Positions 32,066 to 42,632 of a stretch of DNA of 64,000 nucleotides are shown here, piece by piece; within the stretch, counting starts at the first letter, position 1; every line of letters begins with the position of its first letter. The notes below the pieces were generated by a model. That model was given only the letters and a program-made list of their open reading frames with translations. It did no database searches and had not been told where the DNA came from. The position numbers and the translations under genes are program-made. The DNA is from Chimaeribacter californicus (GTDB taxonomy: Bacteria; Pseudomonadota; Gammaproteobacteria; Enterobacterales; Enterobacteriaceae): contig NZ_PJZF01000009.1 in NCBI RefSeq assembly GCF_002858675.1, forward strand, positions 117,323 through 181,322. The letters are read 5' to 3'.

Positions 32066-33007
32066 CTATGCACCAACAACCTGAAGCACGCGATCCAGCG
32101 CTGCCTCCGGTTTTTCCGTATCAAGCCACTCTACAGAATCCCAGCCGCGCAGCCATGTCATCTGCCGCTTAGCCAGTTGGCGCGTCGCACAAATACCACG
32201 ATAAACCATCTCATCGTAACTAATTTCACCCGCCAGATAAGACCACATCTGGCGATAACCGACACAGCGAATGGCAGGCAAATCCGTATGCAAATCGCCG
32301 CGGGCAAACAGGGCCCTCACCTCGGCCTCGAACCCGGCGTCCAGCATCTGCCGGAAACGCAGTTCAATCCGTTGGTGCAGCAATTCGCGCCGGGTCGGCG
32401 CAATCGCAAACTGTTGAACGCGGTAGGGCAGCGTTTCACCCGAAATTTTTGTCAGTTCTGTTAAAGTTTTACCCGAAATAAAAAAAACTTCCAGTGCTCT
32501 GGAGAGTCTCTGGGGATCATTCGGATGAATGCGGTCGGCAGAAGTGGGATCGATTTCACGTAATTGATCATGAAGTGCTTCCCAGCCCTGCTGTTGCGCC
32601 TGGGCTTCAATGCGCTGGCGCACGGCTGCATCAGCCTGCGGCAACGGGGAAAGGCCTTCCAGTAACGCTTTGAAATAGAGCATAGTTCCGCCTACCAGCA
32701 GCGGGATATTACCCCGGCGGGTGATCTCTGCCATTTCGTTTAACGCGTCGGCCCGGAAATCCGCGGCGGAGTAAGACTGCGCCGGATCACGAATATCGAT
32801 CAGGCGGTGCGGCGCCTGTGCCAGCTCCTGTGCCGTGGGTTTGGCGGTGCCGATGTCCATGCCGCGGTAAATGAGCGCCGAGTCCACGCTGATGAGCTCC
32901 ACCGGCAGGTGCTGGTGCAGCGCCATAGCCAGGGCTGTTTTGCCGGAGGCGGTGGGGCCCATAATGAAAATTGCCGCTGGGGCGGTCTTATTGTGTAAGT
33001 CAGTCAT
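32066..33007 (-). CDS. miaA: tRNA dimethylallyltransferase MiaA
   Basis: Transfers a dimethylallyl group to A37 of tRNAs reading UNN codons, the first step to ms2i6A. It is 313 residues long, with P-loop GPTASGKT at 17-24, the [16 protein letters not shown] substrate segment, and [13 protein letters not shown]. It overlaps the mutL stop by 8 bases, indicating translational coupling. The 113-base gap to hfq could contain hfq promoters, but none was identified with confidence. Confidence 0.98.
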   Translation of the reverse strand: MTDLHNKTAPAAIFIMGPTASGKTALAMALHQHLPVELISVDSALIYRGMDIGTAKPTAQELAQAPHRLIDIRDPAQSYSAADFRADALNEMAEITRRGNIPLLVGGTMLYFKALLEGLSPLPQADAAVRQRIEAQAQQQGWEALHDQLREIDPTSADRIHPNDPQRLSRALEVFFISGKTLTELTKISGETLPYRVQQFAIAPTRRELLHQRIELRFRQMLDAGFEAEVRALFARGDLHTDLPAIRCVGYRQMWSYLAGEISYDEMVYRGICATRQLAKRQMTWLRGWDSVEWLDTEKPEAALDRVLQVVGA

Positions 33008-34913
33008 GCGTTAAAGAAGCGATGGCATCCGCGAGTTGTACTGGTTGCAAAAGGCCCGCCGGCGGTGATTTCACCAGCTGCGGGCAGAGGCGTTCAACCT
33101 CTGTCAGTAACTGTATCGCCTGCGAGGTATTCCAGGTGTCATGGTCACTGCCGAGGTGGCGAGCCAGCCAGGTGGCGACCAGCGCCGCAGTCAGATCCGG
33201 CGCTGAGGCCAGATAGCCTAACAGGTCTGGTATCAACTTTTGTAAATTTTGTTGGCGTAACGGTAAAGGCACCGCGCGCAGCGTCGCCCGCCCATGATCT
33301 ACGCCCAGCTCCATGCCTAACGCCTGAAGCACCGGCTGATAATGCCCGGCGGCGGCAGCTTCCTGTTTGCTGAGGGTCAGTTTAACGGGGATCAGCAACG
33401 GTTGCGGGCGTAATCCCTCCGGCGGCGGCAGCAGTTGTGCCTGTTTCAGCCAGCGTTCCGCCACCGGCAAATTCAGCAGCGCCAGCTGGCCGGGGCGTTC
33501 CAGCACTGCATAACAGGGCGGGAATACTGTCAGTACCCGGCCGAGGCTCTGGCTATGCCCCTGCAACGCCTCTTCCTGAGCCGGCCTGGCCGGAACAGGC
33601 TGAGCCGCCGGAGCGGACGGTGCCTCTTTGGCAACCTCCCCGGCAGCCGGTTGCAGCAGCTTACGGTAAAGCTCCCCTTCGCGGCGGGTGTAAGCCGGGG
33701 TGTCTGACGGCGGTCGCCCGCCATACTGGCCGCCTGAAGGTTCTTTGGCCTGGCCGCCGCTCCGGGCAGGTGCGGAAGATGGTGTCGGGGGTTCACGGCG
33801 CGGCGCAGCCGGTTCGGAAAACTGGCTGGTGCCGGCGGCCTGCCGGGTTTCTGGTTGCCAGCGCGGCAACTCCGGCACTTGCGCGGCATCTTCATGCAGC
33901 GGCAAGGCCGCGGTGCCCGCTTCCTGCAATACGCTGACCACCGCCTGATAAATAAAGTCATGCACCAGCCGCGCCTGATGGAAACGCACTTCATGCTTGG
34001 CCGGATGGACATTCACATCCACCTGGTGCGGATCAATATCGAGATAGAGCACATAGGCCGGCAGTTGATCATCTTTAAGCTGATCCTGATATGCCTGCCG
34101 GATGGCATGGTTGATCAACCGGTCTTTCATCATGCGGTTGTTCACGTAGCAATACTGCATTTCCGTCAGCGCGCGCGATCCGGCCGGATCGGCCACCCAG
34201 CCGCGGATCGACAGATCGCCATGGCTCCAGGAGACCGCCAGCGCATGTTGCAGGAATTGTGGGCCGCAGATGGCCCCCAGCCGGCGCTCATGCTGGGAAG
34301 GATCTTTGGCGGGCCGGTACTGCCGCATGATTTTGCCGTTATGGCTCAGGGTAATCGCCACATCGAACCGGGCCAGCGCAATACGCCGCACCACTTCATC
34401 GATGTGACCAAATTCGGTTTTTTCGGTGCGCATGAATTTGCGCCGCGCCGGGGTGTTATAGAAAAGATCCAGTACTTCAAGCGTGGTGCCGACCGGGTGG
34501 GCCGCCGGTTTCACCGTCACCTCCATGTCACGCCCTTCCGCGTAGGCCTGCCACGCTTCGCTCTGCTCAGCGGTACGTGAGGTCAGCGTCAGGCGCGAGA
34601 CCGAGCTGATACTGGCCAGCGCCTCACCGCGGAACCCCAGGCTCATGATCGCCTCAAGATCGTCCAGGGAGCTGATCTTGCTGGTGGCGTGGCGGGCAAG
34701 TGCCAGCGCCAGCTCTTTCTGGGGAATGCCGCTGCCGTTGTCACGGATGCGGATAAGCCTCGCGCCGCCGCGATCAATCTCAATATCGATCCGCGTGGCC
34801 CCGGCATCCAGACTGTTTTCAATCAGTTCTTTCACCACCGAGGCCGGGCGCTCAACCACTTCACCGGCGGCAATCTGGTTGGCAAGCTGGGGAGGCAACA
34901 CCTGAATCGCCAT
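33000..34913 (-). CDS. mutL: DNA mismatch repair protein MutL
   Basis: ATP-dependent matchmaker that couples MutS mismatch recognition to MutH and UvrD. The 637-residue protein has a GHKL ATPase N-terminus with [17 protein letters not shown] and [10 protein letters not shown], and a C-terminal dimerisation domain (about 450-637). The proline- and alanine-rich linker between them (about 330-450) accounts for the extra length over E. coli (615). No DQHAxxE endonuclease motif is visible, as expected of a MutH/Dam-dependent species. The start follows amiB by 44 bases. Confidence 0.98.
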   Translation of the reverse strand: MAIQVLPPQLANQIAAGEVVERPASVVKELIENSLDAGATRIDIEIDRGGARLIRIRDNGSGIPQKELALALARHATSKISSLDDLEAIMSLGFRGEALASISSVSRLTLTSRTAEQSEAWQAYAEGRDMEVTVKPAAHPVGTTLEVLDLFYNTPARRKFMRTEKTEFGHIDEVVRRIALARFDVAITLSHNGKIMRQYRPAKDPSQHERRLGAICGPQFLQHALAVSWSHGDLSIRGWVADPAGSRALTEMQYCYVNNRMMKDRLINHAIRQAYQDQLKDDQLPAYVLYLDIDPHQVDVNVHPAKHEVRFHQARLVHDFIYQAVVSVLQEAGTAALPLHEDAAQVPELPRWQPETRQAAGTSQFSEPAAPRREPPTPSSAPARSGGQAKEPSGGQYGGRPPSDTPAYTRREGELYRKLLQPAAGEVAKEAPSAPAAQPVPARPAQEEALQGHSQSLGRVLTVFPPCYAVLERPGQLALLNLPVAERWLKQAQLLPPPEGLRPQPLLIPVKLTLSKQEAAAAGHYQPVLQALGMELGVDHGRATLRAVPLPLRQQNLQKLIPDLLGYLASAPDLTAALVATWLARHLGSDHDTWNTSQAIQLLTEVERLCPQLVKSPPAGLLQPVQLADAIASLTHD

Positions 34914-34957
34914 GCACGCTCCTGATAAGAAGAATTACGCCGTAGAGAGACGGGTGA

Positions 34958-36661
34958 TCAGGGAATGATCAGTGTCTGGCCAAGCTGCACGTCACCGGAC
35001 TTCAGGCGGTTAGCACGCTTGATGTCGTTCATACTGACGCCATAATGCGCGGCAATCGCGGACAGCGTATCCCCGCGCACCACCTTATGCCGTGCCGGGC
35101 GCGAGGGCGCGGCTGCGGCAACATTTCCTGAGCCGGCCGGGATCTTCAGACGCTGCCCTGTCCAGACTCCCGGCTTCTTCAGGTGATTATACTGGCTCAG
35201 CGCGCCGGCGGAGAGGCCATAGGCCTGGGCAATGCCGGAGAGCGTCTCCCCCCGTTTGACCACGTGCACCTTGCCTTTCTTGCTGCTGGTGCCGTGAACC
35301 ACCGGCTCCGCTGTGCTTTCGCTGCCGGCCGCTGACGCACTTAGCGGCCGGTTTTCAACCTTTGGGCCGGTCTGGTACGGATGCGCCAGGAAATAAGTGC
35401 GCAGGCCGCTATAAATCGCCTGGGCTATCTTATCCTGGTACGCGCTGCTGCCCAGCAGCCGCTCCTCGGTCCGGTTACTGATAAAGCCGGTTTCCACCAG
35501 CAGTGACGGAATATCCGGCGAGCGCAATACGCCCAGGCTGGCATGTTCCGGGCGGCGCTTGTGCAGTGAGCCGACATGTTGCAGCTCGCGCAGCACTTTC
35601 ACCGCCACATCGTAGCCCACGCGCTGCGAGTGGCCGAATTGCAGATCCAGCACCGCCTGGCTGAGGTAAGGGTCATCCGCATTATTGGCCAGCAGATCCC
35701 CTGCTCCGCCCAGTAATTCGGACTGCTTCTCATGCTGCTCCAGCCAGTTTGCCATTTCACTGTTGGCGCGGCGGTTAGAGAGCACCCAGACGGACGCGCC
35801 TGAGGCACTGCGGTTGGGCGCGGCATCGGCATGGATAGAGACCAGCATACTGGCCCCCTGTTTACGCGCGACGTCTGAACGCCCCATCACCGAGATAAAA
35901 TAGTCACCATCGCGTGTCAGAACCGGCCTGAACATCGGGTCACGGCTCAGCTTTTCCCGCAATTTACGCGCAATGGCGATAGTGACATTTTTTTCTTTCA
36001 GCCCGCTGGGGCCGATGGCACCCGGGTCCTGCCCGCCGTGACCGGCGTCAATCGCCACCACGATGCGATCGGACGCGGTGGTTGGGGTAGCGGTGCGGGT
36101 CGAGGTCGTGCTGCTGGTCACCGCGGTGACCTTATCGTTGTCAAACGGGTTGTTTGCCGGCGGTTTGCTGCGTACCGGTGCCGCAGGCACGCTGCGGCTG
36201 ATGGCGCTGCTGCCCTGCCCGCTCAGCGTAAAGACCACGCTGGAGAGGGCGCCGTTCTGTTGCGTTGTGGTGCGGGTCCGGGTTTTGCCGGTCAGCTCCA
36301 GCACCAGCCGGATGCTTTGGGCATCTTTTGGCGTGCTGGTGCGGATGCGTTTCACCAGATTCTGCCCGCTGAACTCCAGCGGCAAACCGGAGATCACCCC
36401 ACTCTGGTTTACGTCAATCACCACCCGCTCGGGGTTATGCAACGGGAAAAAGGCGTAAACCGGCTTTCCGTCAAAGCTCAGTGTTACCGTGGATTGCTGC
36501 GCGCCGTTGGTGACCTGAATATCTTTCAGATTGGCGGCCCAGGCCTGAAGCGACCCCGACAGGCTCACCACAGCCAGAAACAGACCGGCGACGCGCCGCA
36601 TCCGGGCCGAGGGGTTAAACGATAATGTCCGCCGGATTACCCGGCTGATTCCCTGCATCAT
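34958..36661 (-). CDS. amiB: N-acetylmuramoyl-L-alanine amidase AmiB with two LysM domains
   Basis: Periplasmic amidase that cuts septal peptidoglycan so daughter cells can separate; in E. coli it is activated by EnvC. The 567-residue protein is about 120 longer than E. coli AmiB. A signal peptide (core about 24-40) precedes an AMIN domain (about 44-145) and the Amidase_3 domain (about 200-420). The latter has zinc-binding [12 protein letters not shown], a HADA motif and VETGFISN. Two LysM domains follow (about 465-510 and 522-567). The helical autoinhibitory insert ([13 protein letters not shown]) is present. It lies 6 bases after tsaE. Confidence 0.96.
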   Translation of the reverse strand: MMQGISRVIRRTLSFNPSARMRRVAGLFLAVVSLSGSLQAWAANLKDIQVTNGAQQSTVTLSFDGKPVYAFFPLHNPERVVIDVNQSGVISGLPLEFSGQNLVKRIRTSTPKDAQSIRLVLELTGKTRTRTTTQQNGALSSVVFTLSGQGSSAISRSVPAAPVRSKPPANNPFDNDKVTAVTSSTTSTRTATPTTASDRIVVAIDAGHGGQDPGAIGPSGLKEKNVTIAIARKLREKLSRDPMFRPVLTRDGDYFISVMGRSDVARKQGASMLVSIHADAAPNRSASGASVWVLSNRRANSEMANWLEQHEKQSELLGGAGDLLANNADDPYLSQAVLDLQFGHSQRVGYDVAVKVLRELQHVGSLHKRRPEHASLGVLRSPDIPSLLVETGFISNRTEERLLGSSAYQDKIAQAIYSGLRTYFLAHPYQTGPKVENRPLSASAAGSESTAEPVVHGTSSKKGKVHVVKRGETLSGIAQAYGLSAGALSQYNHLKKPGVWTGQRLKIPAGSGNVAAAAPSRPARHKVVRGDTLSAIAAHYGVSMNDIKRANRLKSGDVQLGQTLIIP

Positions 36662-36667
36662 TGCTGG

Positions 36668-37138
36668 TTATCCCTGCTTTTCAGCAACATGTTGCACCAG
36701 CCGGCTGCCATACTCAGAAACCGCATGCAGTGTGGCTTGCCGTCCGTTTTCCGTGTAGGCCAGTGTCAGCTCGATATCCGGTTCCGGCAGCACACCGGCG
36801 CCCTGCTGCGGCCACTCGACCAGGCAAATCGCATCCTGAGAGAAATAGTCACGGATGCCCATGAATTCAAGTTCTTCCGGATCGGCCAGCCGATAGAGAT
36901 CAAAGTGATACACGGCCAGCGGCGACAGCATGTAAGGCTCGACCAGCGTATAGGTTGGGCTTTTGACATTACCCTGGTGCCCCAGCGCCTGAAGAAAGCC
37001 GCGGCTGAAGGTGGTTTTTCCGGCACCCAGATCACCAAACAGATAGATCACACTGGAACGCGTGCAGGCGTGAGCTAATTGCGCACCCAGCCCCACAGTG
37101 GCTGCCTCATCCGGCAGAGATAAAATAAGTTCTTTCAT
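36668..37138 (-). CDS. tsaE: tRNA t6A37 biosynthesis ATPase TsaE
   Basis: P-loop ATPase that works with TsaD and TsaB to put threonylcarbamoyl on A37 of ANN-decoding tRNAs. It is 156 residues (E. coli 153), with Walker A GDLGAGKT at 35-42 and the conserved [10 protein letters not shown] and [17 protein letters not shown] blocks. The gene lies 13 bases after nnr and 6 bases before amiB in the cluster. Confidence 0.97.
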   Translation of the reverse strand: MKELILSLPDEAATVGLGAQLAHACTRSSVIYLFGDLGAGKTTFSRGFLQALGHQGNVKSPTYTLVEPYMLSPLAVYHFDLYRLADPEELEFMGIRDYFSQDAICLVEWPQQGAGVLPEPDIELTLAYTENGRQATLHAVSEYGSRLVQHVAEKQG

Positions 37139-37151
37139 TAAGTTATATCGT

Positions 37152-38663
37152 TTATTTCAACTCTGGATTAACACTTTGCGCGATAACCGGCAGTAAGTCG
37201 GTCGCCAGCAGCCCGCGGGTGCCCTGGCGGCAGGCGATCAGATCGGCCGAATGGCCATGTACCACACAACCGGCACAGGCAGCATCAAACGGGGTCAGTT
37301 TCTGGGCCAGCAGCCCACCAATAATCCCGGAAAGAATGTCGCCCATCCCACCTGAGGCCATGCCGGCATTACCGACATCAGCGATAGCCAGTTCGCCTGA
37401 CTCATCAGCGATTACCGTTCCCGCACCTTTCAATACCACCACGCCGCCATAGCACTCCGTCAGCTTCCGGGCTGAGAGTAAGCGATCACTCTCAACCTCT
37501 TTGACGCGACAGCCCAACAAGCGGGCCGCCTCGCCCGGATGCGGCGTGAGGACGCGATTCTGACGCTTATCCGGGGTGATTGCCAGCAGGTTTAGTGCAT
37601 CGGCATCCCATAACGCCGGTTTGGCACTTTTCCTCAGGGCCGCCAGCGCGTTTTTACTCCATTCTGACTGCCCCAGGCCCGGCCCAATCACCAGCACATC
37701 GGCCCAGGCTTCGCCGTCGGCCAGTGATTTATCATTCAATTCCTGCACCATCAGTTCCGGCCGGGCGGTCAGCAACGGCGCGATATTCTCTTTGTGAGTA
37801 AGTACCCGCACCAAGCCTGCGCCGCTGCGTAATGCGGATTCAGCCGCCATCCGGATTGCCCCGGCAAAACCATGGTCGCCCCCGACCACCAGCAGGCGGC
37901 CGTGCTCACCTTTATGGGAACAGGGGCGGCGTGGCTGGAGCCAGCGGGTCAGGCTCTCTGCATCCAGCCGTTCGAGGGTGACCCGTTGTTTTTCCAGCCA
38001 TTGCGATAAGCCTAGCGCAGAATGGTGAAGCTGCCCGACCCAATCACGCGCCTGCCCGGTCAGCAGGCCCGGCTTGAGGGCAATAAACGTCAGCGTATGG
38101 GCGGCGCGCACCACGCTGCCCGGTGCCTGGCCGGTTTCTGCCAGCAAACCGGAGGGAATATCCAGCGACAATACCGGGGCGTGATGGCGGTTTACCGCCT
38201 CAACCAGCGCCTCATAAGGCGCTCGCGGGGCGGAGGCGAGACCGGTACCGAGCAGGCCGTCAATAATCAGATCGCTCCCGGTGGGCCAGAGGCTCTCGGG
38301 CGCAGAGATTTCCCCGCCCGTCTCAAGCCAGGCCTCCCGCGCCTGTGCCGCTTCCGGCGGCAGTGGGCGCTCACCCGGAACGGCGATGAGGGTCACCTGC
38401 AAGCCCGCGGTTCGTGCCAGTCTTGCCACCACATAGCCATCGCCGCCGTTATTGCCGTGCCCGCACAGCACCAGCCAACGGCGGCTCTGGGGATACTGTT
38501 CGCAGGCCAGGGTAAAGGCCGCCTGCCCGGCGCGCTCCATCAGGCCATACAGGGTGGTACCGGTCTGTTCAGCTGCGCGGCTTTCCGCAGCGCGAACCCA
38601 GTCTGCGGTGAACACAGAGTGTGGTAAACTGGTGGCGTGTTGTTTCTCACGTTGGTTTGCCAT
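37152..38663 (-). CDS. nnr: Bifunctional NAD(P)H-hydrate epimerase / ADP-dependent dehydratase
   Basis: Repairs damaged NADH and NADPH hydrates. The N-terminal YjeF domain (about 1-215, [15 protein letters not shown]) epimerises R and S forms, and the C-terminal ribokinase-like domain (about 225-500, [20 protein letters not shown] and [14 protein letters not shown]) dehydrates the S form with ADP. It is 503 residues long. GAGAGGGAAAG gives a strong ribosome-binding site. It heads the long minus-strand cluster, and its start codon physically overlaps that of divergent queG (CATG at 38661-38664). Confidence 0.97.
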   Translation of the reverse strand: MANQREKQHATSLPHSVFTADWVRAAESRAAEQTGTTLYGLMERAGQAAFTLACEQYPQSRRWLVLCGHGNNGGDGYVVARLARTAGLQVTLIAVPGERPLPPEAAQAREAWLETGGEISAPESLWPTGSDLIIDGLLGTGLASAPRAPYEALVEAVNRHHAPVLSLDIPSGLLAETGQAPGSVVRAAHTLTFIALKPGLLTGQARDWVGQLHHSALGLSQWLEKQRVTLERLDAESLTRWLQPRRPCSHKGEHGRLLVVGGDHGFAGAIRMAAESALRSGAGLVRVLTHKENIAPLLTARPELMVQELNDKSLADGEAWADVLVIGPGLGQSEWSKNALAALRKSAKPALWDADALNLLAITPDKRQNRVLTPHPGEAARLLGCRVKEVESDRLLSARKLTECYGGVVVLKGAGTVIADESGELAIADVGNAGMASGGMGDILSGIIGGLLAQKLTPFDAACAGCVVHGHSADLIACRQGTRGLLATDLLPVIAQSVNPELK

Positions 38664-39816
38664 GACTTTCCCTCTCGATCTCCATCAGTTATCCCAACAT
38701 ATCAAGCAATGGGGCCAATCGCTAGGCTTCCAGCAGGTCGGTATCTGTGACACCGATCTCTCGCTGGAGGAGCCGAAATTGCAGGCGTGGCTTGATAAAC
38801 AGTACCACGGTGAGATGGCCTGGATGGCGCGTCACGGCATGCTGCGCGCACGGCCGCATGAGCTGCTGCCCGGCACATTACGGGTGATCAGCGTGCGGAT
38901 GAACTACCTGCCTGCCAAAGCCGCTTTTGCCAGCACCCTGAAAAACCCGTCACTGGGTTATGTCAGCCGTTACGCGCTGGGGCGTGATTACCATAAGCTT
39001 CTTCGCCAGCGATTGAAAAAGCTTGGGGATCAGATCCAGGCCTGGTGCACGGAACAGGGTGGTGGCGAGGTAGGCTTCCGGCCCTTTGTGGATTCCGCCC
39101 CGATCATGGAACGCCCGCTGGCGGCCAAAGCCGGCATTGGCTGGGTTGGTAAACACTCACTCATTCTTAACCGCGAGGCCGGCTCCTGGTTCTTTCTGGG
39201 CGAGTTATTGATCGATCTGCCGCTGCCGGTAGATTCCCCGCAAGAGGAGCAGTGCGGAAAGTGTGTCGCCTGCATGACCACCTGCCCCACCGGCGCGATA
39301 GTCGCGCCCTATACGGTGGATGCCCGGCGCTGTATCTCTTACCTGACCATTGAACTGGAAGGCACGATCCCGGAAGAGTTCCGGCCGTTAATGGGTAACC
39401 GGATCTATGGCTGTGATGACTGCCAGCTTATCTGCCCATGGAACCGCTTTTCCCAACTGACCGACGAAGAGGATTTCAGCCCGCGTGCGGCCCTGCATGC
39501 GCCGGAGTTGCTGGCCCTGTTTGCCTGGGATGAGGAAAAATTTTTGCGGGTGACGGAAGGATCGGCGATTCGCCGCATCGGGCACGTGCGCTGGCTGCGC
39601 AATGTATCAGTGGCATTGGGCAATGCGGCTTATCAGGCGGAGATTGTGCTGGCGCTACAACAGCGGCTCGGCCAGGACGCCATGCTGGATGAACATATCC
39701 ACTGGGCTATTGATCAGCAGTTGATGAAGCGAGAGGCGATGAAGATTGACGTCCAGTTGCCTCAGCAGAAACGGCTGGTACGCGCGGTGGAAAAAGGGCT
39801 GCCGCGGGATGCATGA
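38662..39816 (+). CDS. queG: Epoxyqueuosine reductase QueG
   Basis: Cobalamin- and iron-sulfur-dependent enzyme that performs the last step of queuosine synthesis in the tRNA wobble position. The start at 38662 (384 residues) matches the conserved MxxPLDLxQLxxxIKQWG opening; the long upstream in-frame extension lies inside nnr and is not credible. Two [4Fe-4S] ferredoxin-type motifs are seen: CGKCVACMTTCP and CDDCQLICPWN. A HEAT-like C-terminus follows. No strong ribosome-binding site precedes the start, which may reflect the constraint of the overlapping divergent nnr gene. Confidence 0.97.
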   Translation: MTFPLDLHQLSQHIKQWGQSLGFQQVGICDTDLSLEEPKLQAWLDKQYHGEMAWMARHGMLRARPHELLPGTLRVISVRMNYLPAKAAFASTLKNPSLGYVSRYALGRDYHKLLRQRLKKLGDQIQAWCTEQGGGEVGFRPFVDSAPIMERPLAAKAGIGWVGKHSLILNREAGSWFFLGELLIDLPLPVDSPQEEQCGKCVACMTTCPTGAIVAPYTVDARRCISYLTIELEGTIPEEFRPLMGNRIYGCDDCQLICPWNRFSQLTDEEDFSPRAALHAPELLALFAWDEEKFLRVTEGSAIRRIGHVRWLRNVSVALGNAAYQAEIVLALQQRLGQDAMLDEHIHWAIDQQLMKREAMKIDVQLPQQKRLVRAVEKGLPRDA

Positions 39817-39825
39817 ACCCAAGAG

Positions 39826-40024
39826 TTATCCACCGTTTCACTTATCCACTGGTTGTGCATAAAAACAAAAACAGCTTGCCAATCAAGTGGGAAAAAAACA
39901 TCAAGTGATCGGTATAACGTTTTCATACAATAAAATTAACCAGATATATCAAGCAATTATTTTTATTTTATTTAATGTGGACAAAAAATAATCTGGTCAA
40001 AAAAAGTGCGAAAATTGTGGATAA
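39826..40024. promoter_or_regulatory. datA: datA-like DnaA-box cluster
   Basis: Five DnaA-box-like 9-mers lie in an AT-rich region between queG and the tRNA-Gly genes: TTATCCACC (39826-39834, plus), TTATCCACT (39842-39850, plus), TTATGCACA (39854-39862, minus), TTGTCCACA (39976-39984, minus) and TTATCCACA (40016-40024, minus). Position and box number agree with the E. coli datA locus, which lies beside glyVXY. There, IHF-assisted DnaA binding stimulates hydrolysis of DnaA-bound ATP and restrains re-initiation. The site function is inferred; the boxes are read directly. Confidence 0.8.
39947..39959 (+). promoter_or_regulatory. IHF-binding site inside the datA-like locus
   Basis: TATCAAGCAATTA matches the IHF consensus WATCAANNNNTTR at every position, and A/T-rich tracts flank it. 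It lies between the left group of three DnaA boxes and the right pair, as required for IHF bending in the E. coli datA model. Confidence 0.75.
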
Positions 40025-40066
40025 CTCTGTTTAAAACAAATTTTGGATTAAAACGGATAAGGGATA

Positions 40067-40088
40067 GAAAAACCCACCCGGCTGGGTG
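40067..40088 (-). terminator. tRNA-Gly operon terminator
   Basis: Minus-strand CACCC-AGCC-GGGTG followed by GGTTTTTC, about 25 bases past the last tRNA-Gly. Confidence 0.7.
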
Positions 40089-40112
40089 ACAGAAAAAACA
40101 GGGAGAAAAATT

Positions 40113-40188
<76 letters not shown>

Positions 40189-40235
40189 ATAGGAGGTACA
40201 TCGTGCGCTTACCGTCGATGCCGGTAAGTAAAATT

Positions 40236-40311
<76 letters not shown>

Positions 40312-40330
40312 GTCGCATGGGTATGACGTT

Positions 40331-40405
40331 TACTGCGTTACTTTTTACAGCCTTGCATTTTACTGCTTTGCTATCTACTGCTACATCATTTACTGCCTAT
40401 TTCAT
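40331..40405. repeat. Five 15-bp imperfect tandem repeats in the tRNA spacer
   Basis: Units start at 40331, 40346, 40361, 40376 and 40391. Each begins TACTGC (TACAGC in the second) and continues with T/C-rich sequence, for example TACTGCTTTGCTATC. The array fills most of the spacer between the first and second tRNA-Gly genes. Confidence 0.8.
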
Positions 40406-40429
40406 CACCCTGAAATCAGACGATGAAAT

Positions 40430-40505
<76 letters not shown>

Positions 40506-40545
40506 TCTGCATACTAACGAAATTCTTCATCGGTACGGGGTGCGC

Positions 40546-40573
40546 ATTATACGAGAATTCCTTTTTGCTGCAA
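40546..40573 (-). promoter_or_regulatory. Promoter of the tRNA-Gly operon
   Basis: Minus-strand TTGCAG (40573-40568), 16-base spacer, TATAAT (40551-40546). The GC-rich discriminator GCGCACCCCG after the -10 box is typical of stringently controlled stable-RNA promoters. Confidence 0.8.
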
Positions 40574-40695
40574 GCCCCTGGAATCAAAAAATCATTTTTT
40601 TTGTTCGACTGCTGCATAAATCATCAGAGCGGTGAATTATGCAGCAGTCGCAGTATACTAAACCACCAATACCGCCTTTCCGGCAGTGAAAAAAA

Positions 40696-41241
40696 TTATA
40701 ACTGAATAAAATGCTCGCGATAGTAAGCCAGTTCAGCCACCGATTCGCGGATATCATCCAGCGCCTGGTGGGTATTCTTTTTCTGGAAACCGGCCAGGAT
40801 TTCCGGCTTCCAGCGCCGCGCCAGCTCCTTCAGGGTACTGACATCCAGATAGCGGTAATGGAAATAGGCTTCCAGTTCCGGCATGTAGTTGAACAGGAAG
40901 CGGCGATCCTGCGCGACACTGTTGCCGCAGATGGGTGACTTGCCGGCCGGTACCCACTGTTGCAGAAATTTAATCGTTTCCAGCTCGGCCGCCCGCTCAT
41001 CAAACGCGCTCTGTTTGACCCGCTCCGTCAGGCCGCTTGCGCCGTGGGTGCGGGTATTCCAGTCGTCCATCAGCGCCAGCTGGGCATCGCTCTGGTGTAC
41101 CGCCATCACCGGCCCTTCTGCCAGAATATTGAGGTTGGCATCCGTGACCAGCGTGGCGATCTCAATGATGCGATCGCGCTCCGGGTCCAGCCCGGTCATT
41201 TCCAGATCGATCCAGATCAGGTGGTTTTCATTTTCAGTCAT
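40696..41241 (-). CDS. orn: Oligoribonuclease
   Basis: Essential DEDDh exonuclease that degrades 2-5-nt RNA fragments, including pGpG, to mononucleotides. The start at 41241 gives 181 residues, as in E. coli, with CAGGAAAG as ribosome-binding site. Catalytic Asp12 and Glu14 lie in [11 protein letters not shown], and the C-terminal [10 protein letters not shown] supplies the His/Asp pair. It is divergent from rsgA, as in E. coli. CysQ, encoded in this window, removes PAP, a known Orn inhibitor. Confidence 0.98.
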   Translation of the reverse strand: MTENENHLIWIDLEMTGLDPERDRIIEIATLVTDANLNILAEGPVMAVHQSDAQLALMDDWNTRTHGASGLTERVKQSAFDERAAELETIKFLQQWVPAGKSPICGNSVAQDRRFLFNYMPELEAYFHYRYLDVSTLKELARRWKPEILAGFQKKNTHQALDDIRESVAELAYYREHFIQL

Positions 41242-41425
41242 AGTCTTTCCTGCACCTGCGCCGGGCCAACAGAGCCGGCCATATGGCCATTCTGCCTGGC
41301 ATCGCGCTTTTTTCACGGGGAGTCATTCACCAGCCATACGGTGAACGGTTAATTAATATAAAATAGCGTGTATCATAATCTTTTTGGTCGCAACGAGCGA
41401 TAAAAGCCGGTTTAAGTGAGGCGCA

Positions 41426-42466
41426 GTGAGTAAGAACAAACTGTCTAAAGGTCAACAACGTCGTGTATCCGCCAACCACCAGCGGCGTCTGAAAACAGAC
41501 AACCGCAAGGAGCTGGATGATTCCCTGCATGGCGATCCGCAGGAAGGGATCGTGATCAGCCGTTTCGGCATGCATGCAGATGTTGAAGCCGCCGACGGCA
41601 GCCAGCACCGCTGCAACATCCGGCGTACTATCAAGTCACTGGTTACCGGCGACCGGGTGGTATGGCGCGCGGGCAAAGAGGAAAACACCAGTGCCAAGGG
41701 CATCGTTGAGGCGGTGCATGAGCGCGAATCTGTGCTGACCCGCCCCGATTTTTATGACGGCGTAAAACCGATTGCCGCGAACATCAACCAGATTGCCATT
41801 GTCTCGGCCATCCTGCCGGAGTTGTCGCTGAATATCATTGACCGCTATCTGGTGGCCTGTGAAACGGTAGAAATCGAGCCGCTGATTGTCTTAAACAAGA
41901 TCGACCTGCTGGACGACGCAGGCCGCCGCGCCGTGGATGAGGCGATGAGCATCTACCACCATATCGGCTACCGGGTGCTGAATGTCTCCAGCCAGACCGG
42001 CGAAGGCATGGAAGCGTTCAAACAGGCGCTGACGGATCGCATCAGTATTTTTGCCGGCCAGTCCGGCGTGGGTAAATCGAGCCTGCTGAATGCCCTGCTG
42101 CCGCAGGAGGAAAAGCAAATTCAGGTAAATGCCGTTTCCGATGTCTCAGGACTTGGGCAACATACCACCACCGCGTCACGCCTGTACCATTTCCAATATG
42201 GCGGTGATGTGATTGACTCGCCGGGCGTGCGTGAATTCGGCCTGTGGCATCTGTCACCGGAGCAGGTCACACAGGGCTTCATCGAGTTCCGCGAATACCT
42301 GGGTGGCTGTAAATTCCGTGACTGCAAACATGGCACTGACCCTGGTTGTGCCATCCGGGCGGCGGTTGACCGGGGCGAGATTGCCAAAGTGCGCTTCGAA
42401 AACTATCACCGTATTCTGGAAAGTATGGCTGACGTCAAAGTCCGCAAAAGCGCCGACGAACTCTGA
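41426..42466 (+). CDS. rsgA: Small-ribosomal-subunit biogenesis GTPase RsgA
   Basis: Circularly permuted GTPase that checks late maturation of the 30S subunit decoding centre. It is 346 residues, started by GTG after a GTGAGG site. It opens with a basic tail ([14 protein letters not shown]) and an OB fold (about 35-105). The GTPase motifs are in permuted order, NKID before GQSGVGKSS (about residue 210), and a C-terminal zinc site ([16 protein letters not shown]) follows. psd lies downstream after 166 bases. Confidence 0.98.
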   Translation: MSKNKLSKGQQRRVSANHQRRLKTDNRKELDDSLHGDPQEGIVISRFGMHADVEAADGSQHRCNIRRTIKSLVTGDRVVWRAGKEENTSAKGIVEAVHERESVLTRPDFYDGVKPIAANINQIAIVSAILPELSLNIIDRYLVACETVEIEPLIVLNKIDLLDDAGRRAVDEAMSIYHHIGYRVLNVSSQTGEGMEAFKQALTDRISIFAGQSGVGKSSLLNALLPQEEKQIQVNAVSDVSGLGQHTTTASRLYHFQYGGDVIDSPGVREFGLWHLSPEQVTQGFIEFREYLGGCKFRDCKHGTDPGCAIRAAVDRGEIAKVRFENYHRILESMADVKVRKSADEL

Positions 42467-42632
42467 AACGCATTCTTTCGCGCCCTGTCTGAAGGAACAG
42501 ACTCTGTGCCGCTGCCGTGAGGCGGCGGCGCTTCACGTCTGGAGACCAGACAAATATTGAACACCATGCCCTGCGCCGCTACAATGCGCGCCCCTTATCC
42601 CGAGGCATGTCACATCCTATTGAGAGGCATCT

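Noticed and set aside
40331..40405. CRISPR array
   Set aside because: Units are 15 bases, contiguous, without unique spacers or cas genes nearby.
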